A stretch of 41,758 nt of DNA. It comes from an uncultured Dorea sp. Lineage in GTDB: Bacteria; Bacillota; Clostridia; Lachnospirales; Lachnospiraceae. The stretch covers positions 1-41,758 of the forward strand of contig CAKRAT010000011.1 in the NCBI GenBank assembly GCA_934295165.1, in the 5' to 3' direction. Below, in pieces: positions 34,123 to 41,758 of the stretch. A program made the translations under genes and the position numbers. The notes under the pieces were generated by a model, which was not told where the DNA came from, did not search any database, and was given only the letters and a program-made list of their open reading frames with translations. The stretch's first letter is position 1; every line of letters begins with the position of its first letter.

Positions 34123-34162
34123 AAAAAAAGAGGCATGAGAACTACACATCTCATACCTCTTT
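34123..34162 (-). terminator. Terminator hairpin ahead of the NCS2 permease gene
   Basis: Stem AAAGAGGTATGAG/CTCATGCCTCTTT with one G-U pair around ten bases, then seven U on the minus strand. It may end the xylB transcript or attenuate the permease mRNA. Confidence 0.75.
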
Positions 34163-34183
34163 ACCTAAGATTTCACTCTTCAG

Positions 34184-34211
34184 ATTATTCTAACATATCC
34201 TTTCTGTTCAA
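34184..34211 (-). promoter_or_regulatory. Candidate promoter of the NCS2 permease leader
   Basis: Minus-strand TTGAAC (34211-34206), 16-base spacer, AATAAT (34189-34184). If used, the transcript would pass through the hairpin at 34162-34123 before reaching the gene. Confidence 0.35.
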
Positions 34212-34289
34212 GAAAGTAAAATCCGTATTTTCATATAGGTTTTTCATATTACTTTTTGCACATGCCATCATTCATTTTCTATACAGCAA

Positions 34290-35759
34290 TCAGCATTTTT
34301 CATATAAGCATTTCACAGTTGGATAGATCTTTCTGAACTGCTGGTAACGTTCTTCGTATTTTGCTGTCAGTTCCGGATCTGGTTCTACCGTATCGATAAC
34401 CTTCACGATCTTCGCTGCCGCCGTCTCTACATCCGGGTATTCCCCACAGCCGACTGCTGCCAGCATCGCTCCGCCAAGAGCAGGTCCTTCTTCATTCTCT
34501 ACCACATCAACTTTCAGATTCATGATATTGGCGATCATCTTCTTCCAAAGCGGACTCTTTGCCCCTCCGCCGCAGATCTTGGTTCTCTCGATCTTAATTC
34601 CGAGACTTCTTGCAACTTCCAGTGAATCACGAAGACCAAATGCCACGCCCTCCAGCACAGCCTGTGTCATATCTTCACGAGTCGTATCCATAGACATTCC
34701 GATGAACATTGCTCTTGCATCCGGATTGTTATGCGGTGATCTCTCTCCCATAAGATATGGAAGATAGAATACACGGTTTTCACCAAGCTTTGTGATTCCT
34801 GCCTGCTCTGCGGCAAAATCCTTTGTCTTTAATATTTCTTCATTCCACCATTTATTGCAGGATGCCGCACTTAACATACATCCCATCAGATGATAGTGAC
34901 CGTCTGCATGTGCAAATGAATGCAGTGCATTATTCTCATCCACTCCAAATTTATCACTGGAAATGAAAATCGTTCCGGAGGTTCCAAGTGAAATATTACA
35001 CATACCATCTCCAACCGTTCCGGTTCCGACTGCCGCTGCCGCATTGTCTCCGGCTCCGGCGGTTACTTTTACGTTATCAGAGAATCCGAGTTCCTCTGCA
35101 ATTTCCTTTTTCAGCGTTCCAACAACTTCATAGCTTTCATATAATTTTGGCAGTTTATCTTCTGTGATTCCGCAAATGTCCATCATTTCTTTGGACCAGC
35201 ACCGGTTCTTCACATCCATAAGCAGCATTCCGGAAGCATCGGAGACATCTGTGCAGAACGATCCTGAAAGCTTATATGCCAGATAATCCTTCGGCAGCAT
35301 GATCTTTGCAATCTTATCAAAATTCTCCGGCTCATGCTTTTTCATCCAAAGGATCTTTGGTGCAGTAAATCCTGCAAATGCGATATTAGCTGTATATTCT
35401 GATAACTTGTCTTTTCCAATCACTTCATTCAGATACTCTGTCTCTCCGCCTGTTCTTCCGTCATTCCAGAGGATTGCCGGACGGATGACATTGTCATCTT
35501 TATCAAGCGCAACCAACCCATGCATCTGTCCGCCAAAACTGATTCCGGCTACCTGCGACTTATCACACTCTGCTGTCAGCTCTTTGATTCCTTCTATTGA
35601 TTTTTCAAACCAGTCTTCCGGCTTCTGCTCTGACCATCCCGGATGTGGAAAATAAAGCGGATATTCTTTCGAAACAATCTTTTTAATGTCTCCTGTCTCA
35701 TCCATCACCAGAAGCTTTACTGCTGATGTTCCAAGATCTACACCTATGTATAACATCAT
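34290..35759 (-). CDS. xylB: FGGY-family carbohydrate kinase (xylulokinase-like)
   Basis: A 489-residue kinase. The N-terminal FGGY domain opens with YIGVDLGTSAVKLLVMDETG; catalytic Asp is in WNDGRTGGE. The C-terminal domain has GAGDNAAAAVGTGTVGDG and KICGGGAKSPLWKKMIANIM. Length and motifs match XylB, which makes xylulose-5-phosphate, but the partner isomerase upstream is COG2407 rather than XylA, so another ketopentose or 6-deoxyketose remains possible. TGGAGG lies four to seven bases before the two adjacent ATGs. Confidence 0.88.
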   Translation of the reverse strand: MMLYIGVDLGTSAVKLLVMDETGDIKKIVSKEYPLYFPHPGWSEQKPEDWFEKSIEGIKELTAECDKSQVAGISFGGQMHGLVALDKDDNVIRPAILWNDGRTGGETEYLNEVIGKDKLSEYTANIAFAGFTAPKILWMKKHEPENFDKIAKIMLPKDYLAYKLSGSFCTDVSDASGMLLMDVKNRCWSKEMMDICGITEDKLPKLYESYEVVGTLKKEIAEELGFSDNVKVTAGAGDNAAAAVGTGTVGDGMCNISLGTSGTIFISSDKFGVDENNALHSFAHADGHYHLMGCMLSAASCNKWWNEEILKTKDFAAEQAGITKLGENRVFYLPYLMGERSPHNNPDARAMFIGMSMDTTREDMTQAVLEGVAFGLRDSLEVARSLGIKIERTKICGGGAKSPLWKKMIANIMNLKVDVVENEEGPALGGAMLAAVGCGEYPDVETAAAKIVKVIDTVEPDPELTAKYEERYQQFRKIYPTVKCLYEKC

Positions 35760-35779
35760 TTACCTCCATAATCACATTT

Positions 35780-35800
35780 GGGACTGAAATCTTCAGTCCC
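35780..35800 (-). other. Intercistronic hairpin between isomerase and kinase genes
   Basis: A perfect 9-bp stem GGGACTGAA with its complement around three bases. No U-run on the minus strand, so a processing or stability element is likelier than a terminator. Confidence 0.55.
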
Positions 35801-35828
35801 ATCTACTGCTTATTTTACCTGCCTGCTA

Positions 35829-37313
35829 TTATCCCCATGGATTCTCTGTAGGATATCTTACTCCTGCCGGCTGATTGTATCCGATCTCATCTACTGGAAC
35901 TCCGATATATTTGAATACTTCGAAAAGTTCTTTACCGAAATGTCCGAACGCAACTGCTCCGTGATGCGGGAATCCTTTTTCTACCAGTACGTGGCGGTAG
36001 AATCTTCCCATCTCAGGAATTGCAAATATACCGATTGCACCGAATGATCTTGTCGCTACAGGAAGTACCTCGCCCTGCGCAACATATGCACGCAGCTTGT
36101 TATCTGCTGTACTCTGCAGACGGTAGAATGTAATGTCTCCAGGTACGATATCTCCTTCCAGGGTTCCCTGTGTTACTTCTTCCGGAAGTGTTCTTGCCAT
36201 GATCTTCTGATATTTCATTTCACAGAAAGAAAGTTTGCCTGAAGCTGTATTACCACAATGGAATCCCATGAATGTGTCTTTCTGTGTATAGTTGTATTTT
36301 CCTTCGATATCACTCTTGTACATATCCTTTGGTACTGAGTTATTGATGTCCAGAAGTGTTACAGTATCCTGACTTATAACTGTTCCGATGAACTCACTTA
36401 ATGTTCCGTAGATATCAACCTCGCAGGATACAGGGATTCCCTGTGCTGTCAGACGGCTGTTCACATAACATGGAACGAACCCGAACTGTGTCTGGAATGC
36501 AGGCCAGCATTTGCTTGTAAGTGCTACATACTTACGGTATCCTCTGTGCTCTTCTACCCAGTCTTTTAATGTGATCTCATACTGTGCAAGTTTTGGCAGG
36601 ATCTCTGGTTTCTTATTGCCTGTTCCGAGTTCCTCTTCCATCTCTTTTACGATTGCCGGAATTCTCTCATCTCCCGCATGTTTGTTAAATGCTTCAAACA
36701 GATCAAGTTCTGAGTTTTCTTCGATCTCTACGCCGATATTATAAAGCTGCTTGATCGGTGCATTACATGCAAGGAAGTTCATCGGTCTTGGTCCGAAGCT
36801 GATGATCTTTAAATTCTGAAGTCCTACAACAGCTCTTGCGACTGGCAGGAATTCATGGATCATATCTGCACATTCTTCTGCATCTCCAACAGGATATTCC
36901 GGAATATATGCTTTGATATTGCGAAGCTGTAAGTTGTAGCTTGCATTCAGCATACCGCAATATGCATCTCCACGTCCGTCTAATAAGTTATCTCCGCTTT
37001 CTTCTGCTGCTGCCACGAACATCTTTGGTCCGTCAAAATGTTTTGCAAGTAATGTTTCGGATATCTCCGGTCCGAAGTTACCAAGGTATACGCAAAGTGC
37101 ATTACATCCTGCATTCTTGATATCCTCTAAGGCCTGTACCATATGGATTTCACTTTCTACGATACAGATCGGACATTCATAGATTCCTTCTGTTCCGTAT
37201 TTCTCTGTGTAAGCCTTCATCAGATTCTTTCTTCTGTTTACAGAAAGGCTCTCCGGGAAACAATCCCTGCTCACTGCTACTACTCCGATTTTTACTTCTG
37301 GCATGTTGTTCAT
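35829..37313 (-). CDS. L-fucose/L-arabinose isomerase family protein (COG2407)
   Basis: A 494-residue sugar isomerase-fold protein. It opens with KIGVVAVSRDCFPESLSVNRR and has VYLGNFGPEISETLL. C-terminal runs CEVDIYGTLSEF (metal-ligand region), FHCGNTA and GKGFPHHGAVAFGHFG-like segments carry the Glu, Asp and His expected for metal binding. FucI and AraA share this fold, but it does not match canonical AraA. With the downstream FGGY kinase it should isomerise an aldose for phosphorylation; substrate could be L-arabinose, D-arabinose or a 6-deoxyhexose. AGGAGG lies nine bases before the ATG. Confidence 0.85.
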   Translation of the reverse strand: MNNMPEVKIGVVAVSRDCFPESLSVNRRKNLMKAYTEKYGTEGIYECPICIVESEIHMVQALEDIKNAGCNALCVYLGNFGPEISETLLAKHFDGPKMFVAAAEESGDNLLDGRGDAYCGMLNASYNLQLRNIKAYIPEYPVGDAEECADMIHEFLPVARAVVGLQNLKIISFGPRPMNFLACNAPIKQLYNIGVEIEENSELDLFEAFNKHAGDERIPAIVKEMEEELGTGNKKPEILPKLAQYEITLKDWVEEHRGYRKYVALTSKCWPAFQTQFGFVPCYVNSRLTAQGIPVSCEVDIYGTLSEFIGTVISQDTVTLLDINNSVPKDMYKSDIEGKYNYTQKDTFMGFHCGNTASGKLSFCEMKYQKIMARTLPEEVTQGTLEGDIVPGDITFYRLQSTADNKLRAYVAQGEVLPVATRSFGAIGIFAIPEMGRFYRHVLVEKGFPHHGAVAFGHFGKELFEVFKYIGVPVDEIGYNQPAGVRYPTENPWG

Positions 37314-37388
37314 TGTGTGATTCCTCCTGATTCATTTATCTTTATTATTACGTTATTACTAACCTTGCTTATATGGTCAGTTTACACT

Positions 37389-37418
37389 ACACTCATACAA
37401 TCTACTGCATATGAGTGT
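37389..37418 (-). other. Hairpin between DUF4867 and isomerase genes
   Basis: Nine-bp stem ACACTCATA/TATGAGTGT around 12 bases in the 135-base gap. Not followed by U. Could be a regulator site or an RNA element. Confidence 0.4.
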
Positions 37419-37448
37419 CTGTTCCATGTATATCTTATTTCTATACTT

Positions 37449-38099
37449 TCAGACTTCCACATTCTCCCCGCGAAGCCCGTTAAATGCGCCTTCGATTCCT
37501 GCTTCTTCATGTGCAATCAGCCATTTATTCTTTGCGGTGAGCAGTCTGTCTTCCGGCATTTTTCCTTCTGCTTTTTCCGCTTCTCCGATCGTCTTTTTCT
37601 GAATTTCTGTCAGTTCTGTGTTCGTATCTTTCGGAAGTACAACAACACATCTGAACCCATTCTCTGTCACAGAACATGGTGCATAGTGAAGTGTGGTTGC
37701 ATATAACTCCACACCCGTTCCAGCCGGCACTAAGAATGCTTTGATATTTTCGGTGGCATAACTGTAATCATCTTCGATATCCTGCTGGCATCCAAGCAGA
37801 AGGATCAGATCATCCACTGCGATGTCAAGTTCCGAAGACCGATGATATTCTACTGCATTCAGCTTCTTATTATTGCCATTGCAATATCCGATCTGAATCT
37901 CCAGTCCACCGTAGGCACGTTCTTTCATCTCTTCTGCAATTTTCAGACCTTCCAGTTCTTCAATAGATGGCTCATAGATTACTTCATCCAGCGGAAGCGG
38001 TGCATGCTCCATGGCTTTCAGAAGTTCCGTCATGTCGTATCCTTCCAGAACTTTTCCGTAGACCCCAAATTCTGCATCTGTTACTTTCAGAATCTCCAT
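37449..38099 (-). CDS. DUF4867 protein, putative cupin-like sugar-cluster protein
   Basis: A 216-residue cytosolic protein of the DUF4867 family. No catalytic motif is assigned, but PAGTGVELYATTLHYAPC in the C-terminal half suggests a cupin-type barrel, and IQIGYCNGNNKKLNAVEYHRSSELDIA resembles a sugar-ligand pocket. Such proteins tend to accompany COG2407 isomerases and FGGY kinases (from memory). It begins the apparent run DUF4867 - isomerase - kinase. An epimerase or mutarotase-like role is only a guess. CGGAGG lies eight bases before the ATG. Confidence 0.75.
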   Translation of the reverse strand: MEILKVTDAEFGVYGKVLEGYDMTELLKAMEHAPLPLDEVIYEPSIEELEGLKIAEEMKERAYGGLEIQIGYCNGNNKKLNAVEYHRSSELDIAVDDLILLLGCQQDIEDDYSYATENIKAFLVPAGTGVELYATTLHYAPCSVTENGFRCVVVLPKDTNTELTEIQKKTIGEAEKAEGKMPEDRLLTAKNKWLIAHEEAGIEGAFNGLRGENVEV

Positions 38100-38216
38100 T
38101 TACTTTCCTCCGTCTATCTGTCGTCCTCTTATTTACAATGTCATTATATCAACCTCATTTTATTCTTACCACCGATAAATTAGCCTGTTTATGGCGATTT
38201 CTTATCTTTTTTAGTC

Positions 38217-38258
38217 AAAAACAGAATCCGTCTCCCTATAAGTCAGATTCTGTTTTTT
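38217..38258 (-). terminator. Terminator of the AraC-family gene
   Basis: Stem AAAAACAGAATC/GATTCTGTTTTT around a 17-base loop, U-run on the minus side (TTTTTGAC), 44 bases past the stop. The plus strand also has a T-run. Confidence 0.82.
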
Positions 38259-38301
38259 AACACTCCTTTATGAAATTATTATCTAGTTTTCTAAAATGCT
38301 T

Positions 38302-39120
38302 TTACTGTTTCTTCCGGTATTCACTCGGCAGCACTCCATACTGCTCCTTGAACACCCTGGCAAATGCCTTACTTCCTGCAAATCCATTCTTCTCTGCAAC
38401 CATACCGATCGAAAGATCTGTATTCATCAGATCATTATAAGCATGACGGAGCCTTAAATCATCCAGATATGTCTTATAACTCATCTGTGCATACTTCCGG
38501 AACATCCGCGATAAATAAGTCGGAGAATAATTAAATGTTCTCGCAAGGCTTTCCAGCGACAGTTCTTTATTATAATTTTGTTTCATATAATCCGTAATCG
38601 TTGACAGCTTATTTAATTTCTTATTCGCACGTATCTTTTCCGCATCCAGATCAGTCTTACGATACTTACTTACCAGCAGATACAACAGACGGTAATACAG
38701 GCTCTGTACTTTATACTCGTACCCGGTCTTTTTCTCCGCATACACATGATACATTTCATCAAACAATCCCATGACTTCCTCGTCCTGAATCCTGGAACTG
38801 TGTGTGAAATATACAAATCCATTATCGTTATAATATCTTTCAAATGCTGCAAGTGGTATCTGTATAACCAGTGTTTCATTCTTTTTCGGTGCATAGATGG
38901 AATGAACCTCATTGGAATTCACCAGCATGAATTCACCCGGATGAAGCGGATATCTGGCATCGTTCAGATAGAATTCCATCTCTCCTGAAAATACTGCAAA
39001 TATTTCAATGGATCTGTGCCAGTGTTTCTGGCGGATATAGCCTCCCTGGCTTCCCTCAAATCTGAACATCTTAAATGGAAGATCATCATTAGGCACGATG
39101 ATCTCATGTGAATATTCCAT
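38302..39120 (-). CDS. AraC-family transcriptional regulator
   Basis: A 272-residue regulator. The N-terminal cupin sensor is at about 15-90 (RQKHWHRSIEIFAVFSGEME, HPGEFMLVNSNEVHSIY). The C-terminal double helix-turn-helix of AraC type is at about 170-270 (ELSLESLARTFNYSPTYLSRMF, LSIGMVAEKNGFAGSKAFARVF). It lies in a run with the PfkB kinase and Stealth genes. It likely senses a sugar and activates the pentose genes. GGAG precedes the ATG by about nine bases. Confidence 0.92.
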   Translation of the reverse strand: MEYSHEIIVPNDDLPFKMFRFEGSQGGYIRQKHWHRSIEIFAVFSGEMEFYLNDARYPLHPGEFMLVNSNEVHSIYAPKKNETLVIQIPLAAFERYYNDNGFVYFTHSSRIQDEEVMGLFDEMYHVYAEKKTGYEYKVQSLYYRLLYLLVSKYRKTDLDAEKIRANKKLNKLSTITDYMKQNYNKELSLESLARTFNYSPTYLSRMFRKYAQMSYKTYLDDLRLRHAYNDLMNTDLSIGMVAEKNGFAGSKAFARVFKEQYGVLPSEYRKKQ

Positions 39121-39153
39121 CGCTTTTTACTCCATATCGTCTCTTCGTCGTTT

Positions 39154-40074
39154 CTATCTGACCAGTCCCTGACTTAGCCATGTTGTTGCTCCTACATACT
39201 GAACAGCCTCTGCTCCATAGCGGTTTCCTTCTCTGGCACATTCTATTACATCTTTTCCATCCAGAAGTGCATTCAGAAAGCCGGCCGCAAAACTGTCTCC
39301 TGCTCCGGTTGTATCAATACACCTTACATTCTTTTCTGCAGATATCCAGCACTTTTCCACATCTGTCCGGACATAACATCCCCGTTTTCCACACTTTATG
39401 ATCACATTTCCCACACCCGTGGATTTTATACGTTCTGCCGCTTCTTCTACTGATCCCGCCCCCGTCAGAAGCATTGCTTCTTCATCATTCGGGAACAGAT
39501 AGTCAATATAGGAAAATGCTTCCGCCATATCTTCCAGCGTCTCATTCTTTTTACGCTTTGTCATATCTGCACACACAAGTTTTCCCTGCGACTTTGCCTG
39601 CGAGAATAGTTTCAACAGTTCATTCGGACCAATCTGCGGAAATACAAATATGCTTGCAAAACATATGATCTTTGCGCTCTCCGGAAATGGCATCTGTATA
39701 TGATCCAGTTTCAGACTTCGCAGTGTCCCATGCGGATTCGTAAGAAAACTTCTTGTCCCGCCTTTTTCCACAAGAACGATATTCATCCCGGTCTTTTCTT
39801 CTTTCCTGATACATGCATCCCGTACCATAATTCCCGCATCCGTACAATGTGACTGTATGAACTTTCCGGCATCATCCTGGCCGATTACTGTTTCCAATTG
39901 TACACTCCGGCCTTTTCCGGCAAGTATTGTTGCCTCATTCAGGGCATCTGCACCAGTCGTCATGTGGATATCTTCTGCCGGATACGAGCCCGTTTCAAAT
40001 ACTTCCCTGCTGACAGGCTGTGCCAGGACATCAATGATCGCCGCTCCTATAATTACGATTTCTACATCTTGCAT
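39154..40074 (-). CDS. PfkB-family carbohydrate kinase
   Basis: A 306-residue ribokinase-type kinase. The first signature is in MTTGADALNEATILAGKG (38-55 region). The second, with the catalytic Asp, is DTTGAGDSFAAGFLNALL near 250. The lid insertion QLETVIGQDDAGKF and PNDEEAMLLTG are typical. It phosphorylates a sugar or nucleoside at a terminal hydroxyl; candidates include ribose, ribulose-related sugars, fructose-1-phosphate or adenosine, and the sequence does not decide. It starts 18 bases after the Stealth stop and precedes araC. Confidence 0.88.
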   Translation of the reverse strand: MQDVEIVIIGAAIIDVLAQPVSREVFETGSYPAEDIHMTTGADALNEATILAGKGRSVQLETVIGQDDAGKFIQSHCTDAGIMVRDACIRKEEKTGMNIVLVEKGGTRSFLTNPHGTLRSLKLDHIQMPFPESAKIICFASIFVFPQIGPNELLKLFSQAKSQGKLVCADMTKRKKNETLEDMAEAFSYIDYLFPNDEEAMLLTGAGSVEEAAERIKSTGVGNVIIKCGKRGCYVRTDVEKCWISAEKNVRCIDTTGAGDSFAAGFLNALLDGKDVIECAREGNRYGAEAVQYVGATTWLSQGLVR

Positions 40075-40092
40075 ATTTTGCTCCTATTATAT

Positions 40093-41109
40093 CTACAACT
40101 CGAACGAAGATTTCTCCGAAAGAATCTGTTCAAATGCCTGCTTTAATTCCTTCTTTACAATTTCATATGGAATCTTCGTATTGCTGTCATTGATACAGAC
40201 AACCGAAACTTTCTGCTTCGTAATGGTCTCTGCAAGATCTTTATTTTCCTTTTTCAGATTATAATACTTACAGAATTTATTTACATTTTCCGGTACAAAG
40301 TCACCACTTAATTTCGCATATTCACGCAAAACATATTGATTCACATCTTCCTTATGTCTGAATGGATGCAAACATACCTGATTCAGAAGTTCCCCTTCCA
40401 GATTCCACAGCTTCTCATAGGTACTCTTTCTCAACGGCGACGGCCCATGTACGGTATAAAATCCTGTAAATCTCGGAAACATTACCTCCAGCATGTTATA
40501 AAAGAAATACATCGGCGGATATCCGATATGAAAATATGCTCCCGGCTGTTTCTTCATATTTTCTCTTTTATTAAAATATTTGGCCAGCACCATCGCATTA
40601 TTTAAATAAATGTATGGCATGGTCGTGTCGTCCACATTCGTTACGTCCGGCTGTAGCGCAAGCATGTCTACCGGTTTGCCATTTTTGAAGAAATCTTCCG
40701 GTTTTACATTTTTTAACAAAAACATGTCATCGTTAAAGTAGATAAACTGATCTGACAGACCTTTTATTCTGTGGAAATTCCATTCAATCGTATGGGAGTT
40801 AAATGTAGGAAGATATTGTGTCGGAATGAAATCTTTATGATTCACGATATGCAATTTGGAATTGTAAGTATTCAGCCATTTTGGTACATGTCCATATGTA
40901 ACAAAATGCACTGTTCTCACCCATGGAGCAAACTTTTCTATTCCACGAAATAGATATTGTAAAATATCCCAGTCACGATAACGTTCTTCTCTGTCATCCG
41001 TATTGACCGGCATTCCCTGTTCTATCATTCTCTTCTTCTTATCTTCACGCCAGACAGGATCTGCACCGTCTACCCATGCGATTACAATATCAATTCCTTT
41101 TGTTTTCAT
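40093..41109 (-). CDS. Stealth-family sugar-phosphate transferase
   Basis: A 338-residue Stealth protein. Conserved region 1 is at the N-terminus (IDIVIAWVDGADPVWRE), and region 2 spans about 40-130 (RYRDWDILQYLFRGIEKFAPW, FVTYGHVPKWLN, FIYFNDDMFLLKNV). The later part has HGPSPLRKSTYEKLW and the C-terminal HPFRHKEDVNQYVLREY. Members transfer hexose-1-phosphate groups onto surface polysaccharides. No other polysaccharide gene is nearby, and it precedes a PfkB kinase and an AraC regulator, an odd set. GAGGAG lies about eight bases before the ATG. Confidence 0.88.
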   Translation of the reverse strand: MKTKGIDIVIAWVDGADPVWREDKKKRMIEQGMPVNTDDREERYRDWDILQYLFRGIEKFAPWVRTVHFVTYGHVPKWLNTYNSKLHIVNHKDFIPTQYLPTFNSHTIEWNFHRIKGLSDQFIYFNDDMFLLKNVKPEDFFKNGKPVDMLALQPDVTNVDDTTMPYIYLNNAMVLAKYFNKRENMKKQPGAYFHIGYPPMYFFYNMLEVMFPRFTGFYTVHGPSPLRKSTYEKLWNLEGELLNQVCLHPFRHKEDVNQYVLREYAKLSGDFVPENVNKFCKYYNLKKENKDLAETITKQKVSVVCINDSNTKIPYEIVKKELKQAFEQILSEKSSFEL

Positions 41110-41758
41110 CTTTTAACTCCTCAGATATACTTCTAATGTTTCTTAATCAGATAGTTGTTTTTCATAATCTCTTTAATATTTTTAGTATACAAAATCCTCT
41201 TATTTTCTCCTGATTCCAAATTTTGCAACATCTCGGCAAACTGGAATTGAGATTTCATATATTCCAAGGGATTTAATAACTGTTATATTTTATTATGAAA
41301 TATCTCTCAAACCCTTGAAAACACTAAGTTTATCGCAAGTGAACTTTCCCTTATGGTTCTGTGCCGACCGAAGCGGCAGCGGAGACCAAGAAAATTATAT
41401 AAAACAGTATAACACAAAATAAAAGTGACATGGTGAACTGATTGAAATGCTTCTGATTTTTATAACTGATGATTGATTGACGATAACGCTAACCGCATAC
41501 CTATCTCCTTGCTCTCTTCAAACTCCAATTTCATTTCTCAAACGCCTGAGGCTCATCTCTGTACAACTATTCTAGCACCACACATAGCATAATCCAGTTC
41601 CATCTTGATGTCACTACGCTCTTTATTTATTGCAAAATATATACCATGCGTTTTTGACTGGCAAATTTTATATTTTATTACGATATTTTTTTCAAAATCT
41701 TTTTCTCATTTGTCTTTGAAAAATCACTTAACCGATAGGAACGAACTCTTGTCTTGAC
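41110..41758. other. Gene-poor right end of the window
   Basis: About 650 bases with no intact gene and no RNA gene recognised. The leftmost 100 bases should hold the Stealth promoter; no pair of good hexamers is seen. A G+C-rich patch at 41363-41392 (with the small dyad GCCG/CGGC) interrupts AT-rich sequence. Right of it, stretches with coding-like minus-strand frames are broken by stops. Confidence 0.6.
41553..41758 (-). pseudogene. Possible frameshifted 3' remnant of a gene entering from the right
   Basis: A frame open from the window edge ends at 41678 (26 codons, rich in Lys, Arg, Ser). A second minus-strand frame runs from 41705 to 41553 (50 codons, no start near its beginning). They overlap by 28 bases, so a single frameshift would join them. 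No family recognised. It could also be chance in AT-rich DNA, or the first frame could be an intact C-terminus. Confidence 0.2.

Noticed and set aside
34090..34289. Purine or PyrR-type riboswitch/attenuator ahead of the NCS2 permease
   Set aside because: No conserved purine-aptamer core or PyrR binding-loop sequence was seen. Only a plain terminator hairpin is supported.

Overview
The window looks like chromosomal DNA of a spore-forming Lachnospiraceae (Clostridia), probably a gut commensal. Grounds: moderate-low G+C, strong AGGAGG ribosome sites, a type III glutamine synthetase, the murB-rapZ-whiA-crh block, a CwlC-like amidase with a sigma-K-like promoter, and ABC importers that lack their own ATPase. 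There is no rRNA, CRISPR array, integrase or intact insertion sequence. The genus cannot be fixed from sequence reading alone.

Left part, 1-17.5 kb, is mostly housekeeping on the minus strand. It holds an rRNA methyltransferase / RdgB / phosphoesterase operon, an Asn/Lys-rich pentapeptide-repeat protein behind a forespore-type promoter, a compact candidate small RNA (3131-3217), a DUF1700 membrane protein, glnN with paired palindromic operators, class II FBP aldolase, tRNA-Glu(CUC), and an operon murB-rapZ-whiA-crh followed by a lipid kinase. Next come a plus-strand CNNM/CBS/CorC membrane protein, a degenerate sigma-factor-like protein, a small membrane protein, the spore-type amidase, two regulators (DeoR and GntR/FCD types) and a YcxB-like protein.

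Middle part, 17.5-24.4 kb, is a four-carbon sugar-acid island. pdxA2, a DUF1537 kinase and a KdgT-type permease form one operon. It diverges from a tpiA-like/rpiB-like pair whose residues match tetrulose-phosphate isomerases (LerI/EryH and DerI/EryI) better than glycolytic TIM and RpiB. DeoR-style TTTCGTTT repeats lie in the shared promoter region. A canonical RpiB and a Cof-type HAD phosphatase follow.

Right part, 24.4-41.1 kb, is a plant-glycan pentose region. A binding protein and two permeases import oligosaccharides. Cytoplasmic GH51 and GH43 enzymes would cleave them, and a LacI regulator with two AAACGTTT operators probably controls the set. An NCS2 permease, FGGY kinase, COG2407 sugar isomerase and DUF4867 protein follow. 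Then come an AraC regulator, a PfkB kinase and a Stealth-type phosphotransferase in a second apparent operon. The last 650 bases carry no intact gene, only coding-like remnants.

The observations most worth following are the C-rich small RNA, the forespore-promoter repeat protein, the sigma-like protein that keeps a core-binding motif but lacks region 4, the Crh with Glu at position 15, and the mixed tetronate/tetrulose-phosphate island.
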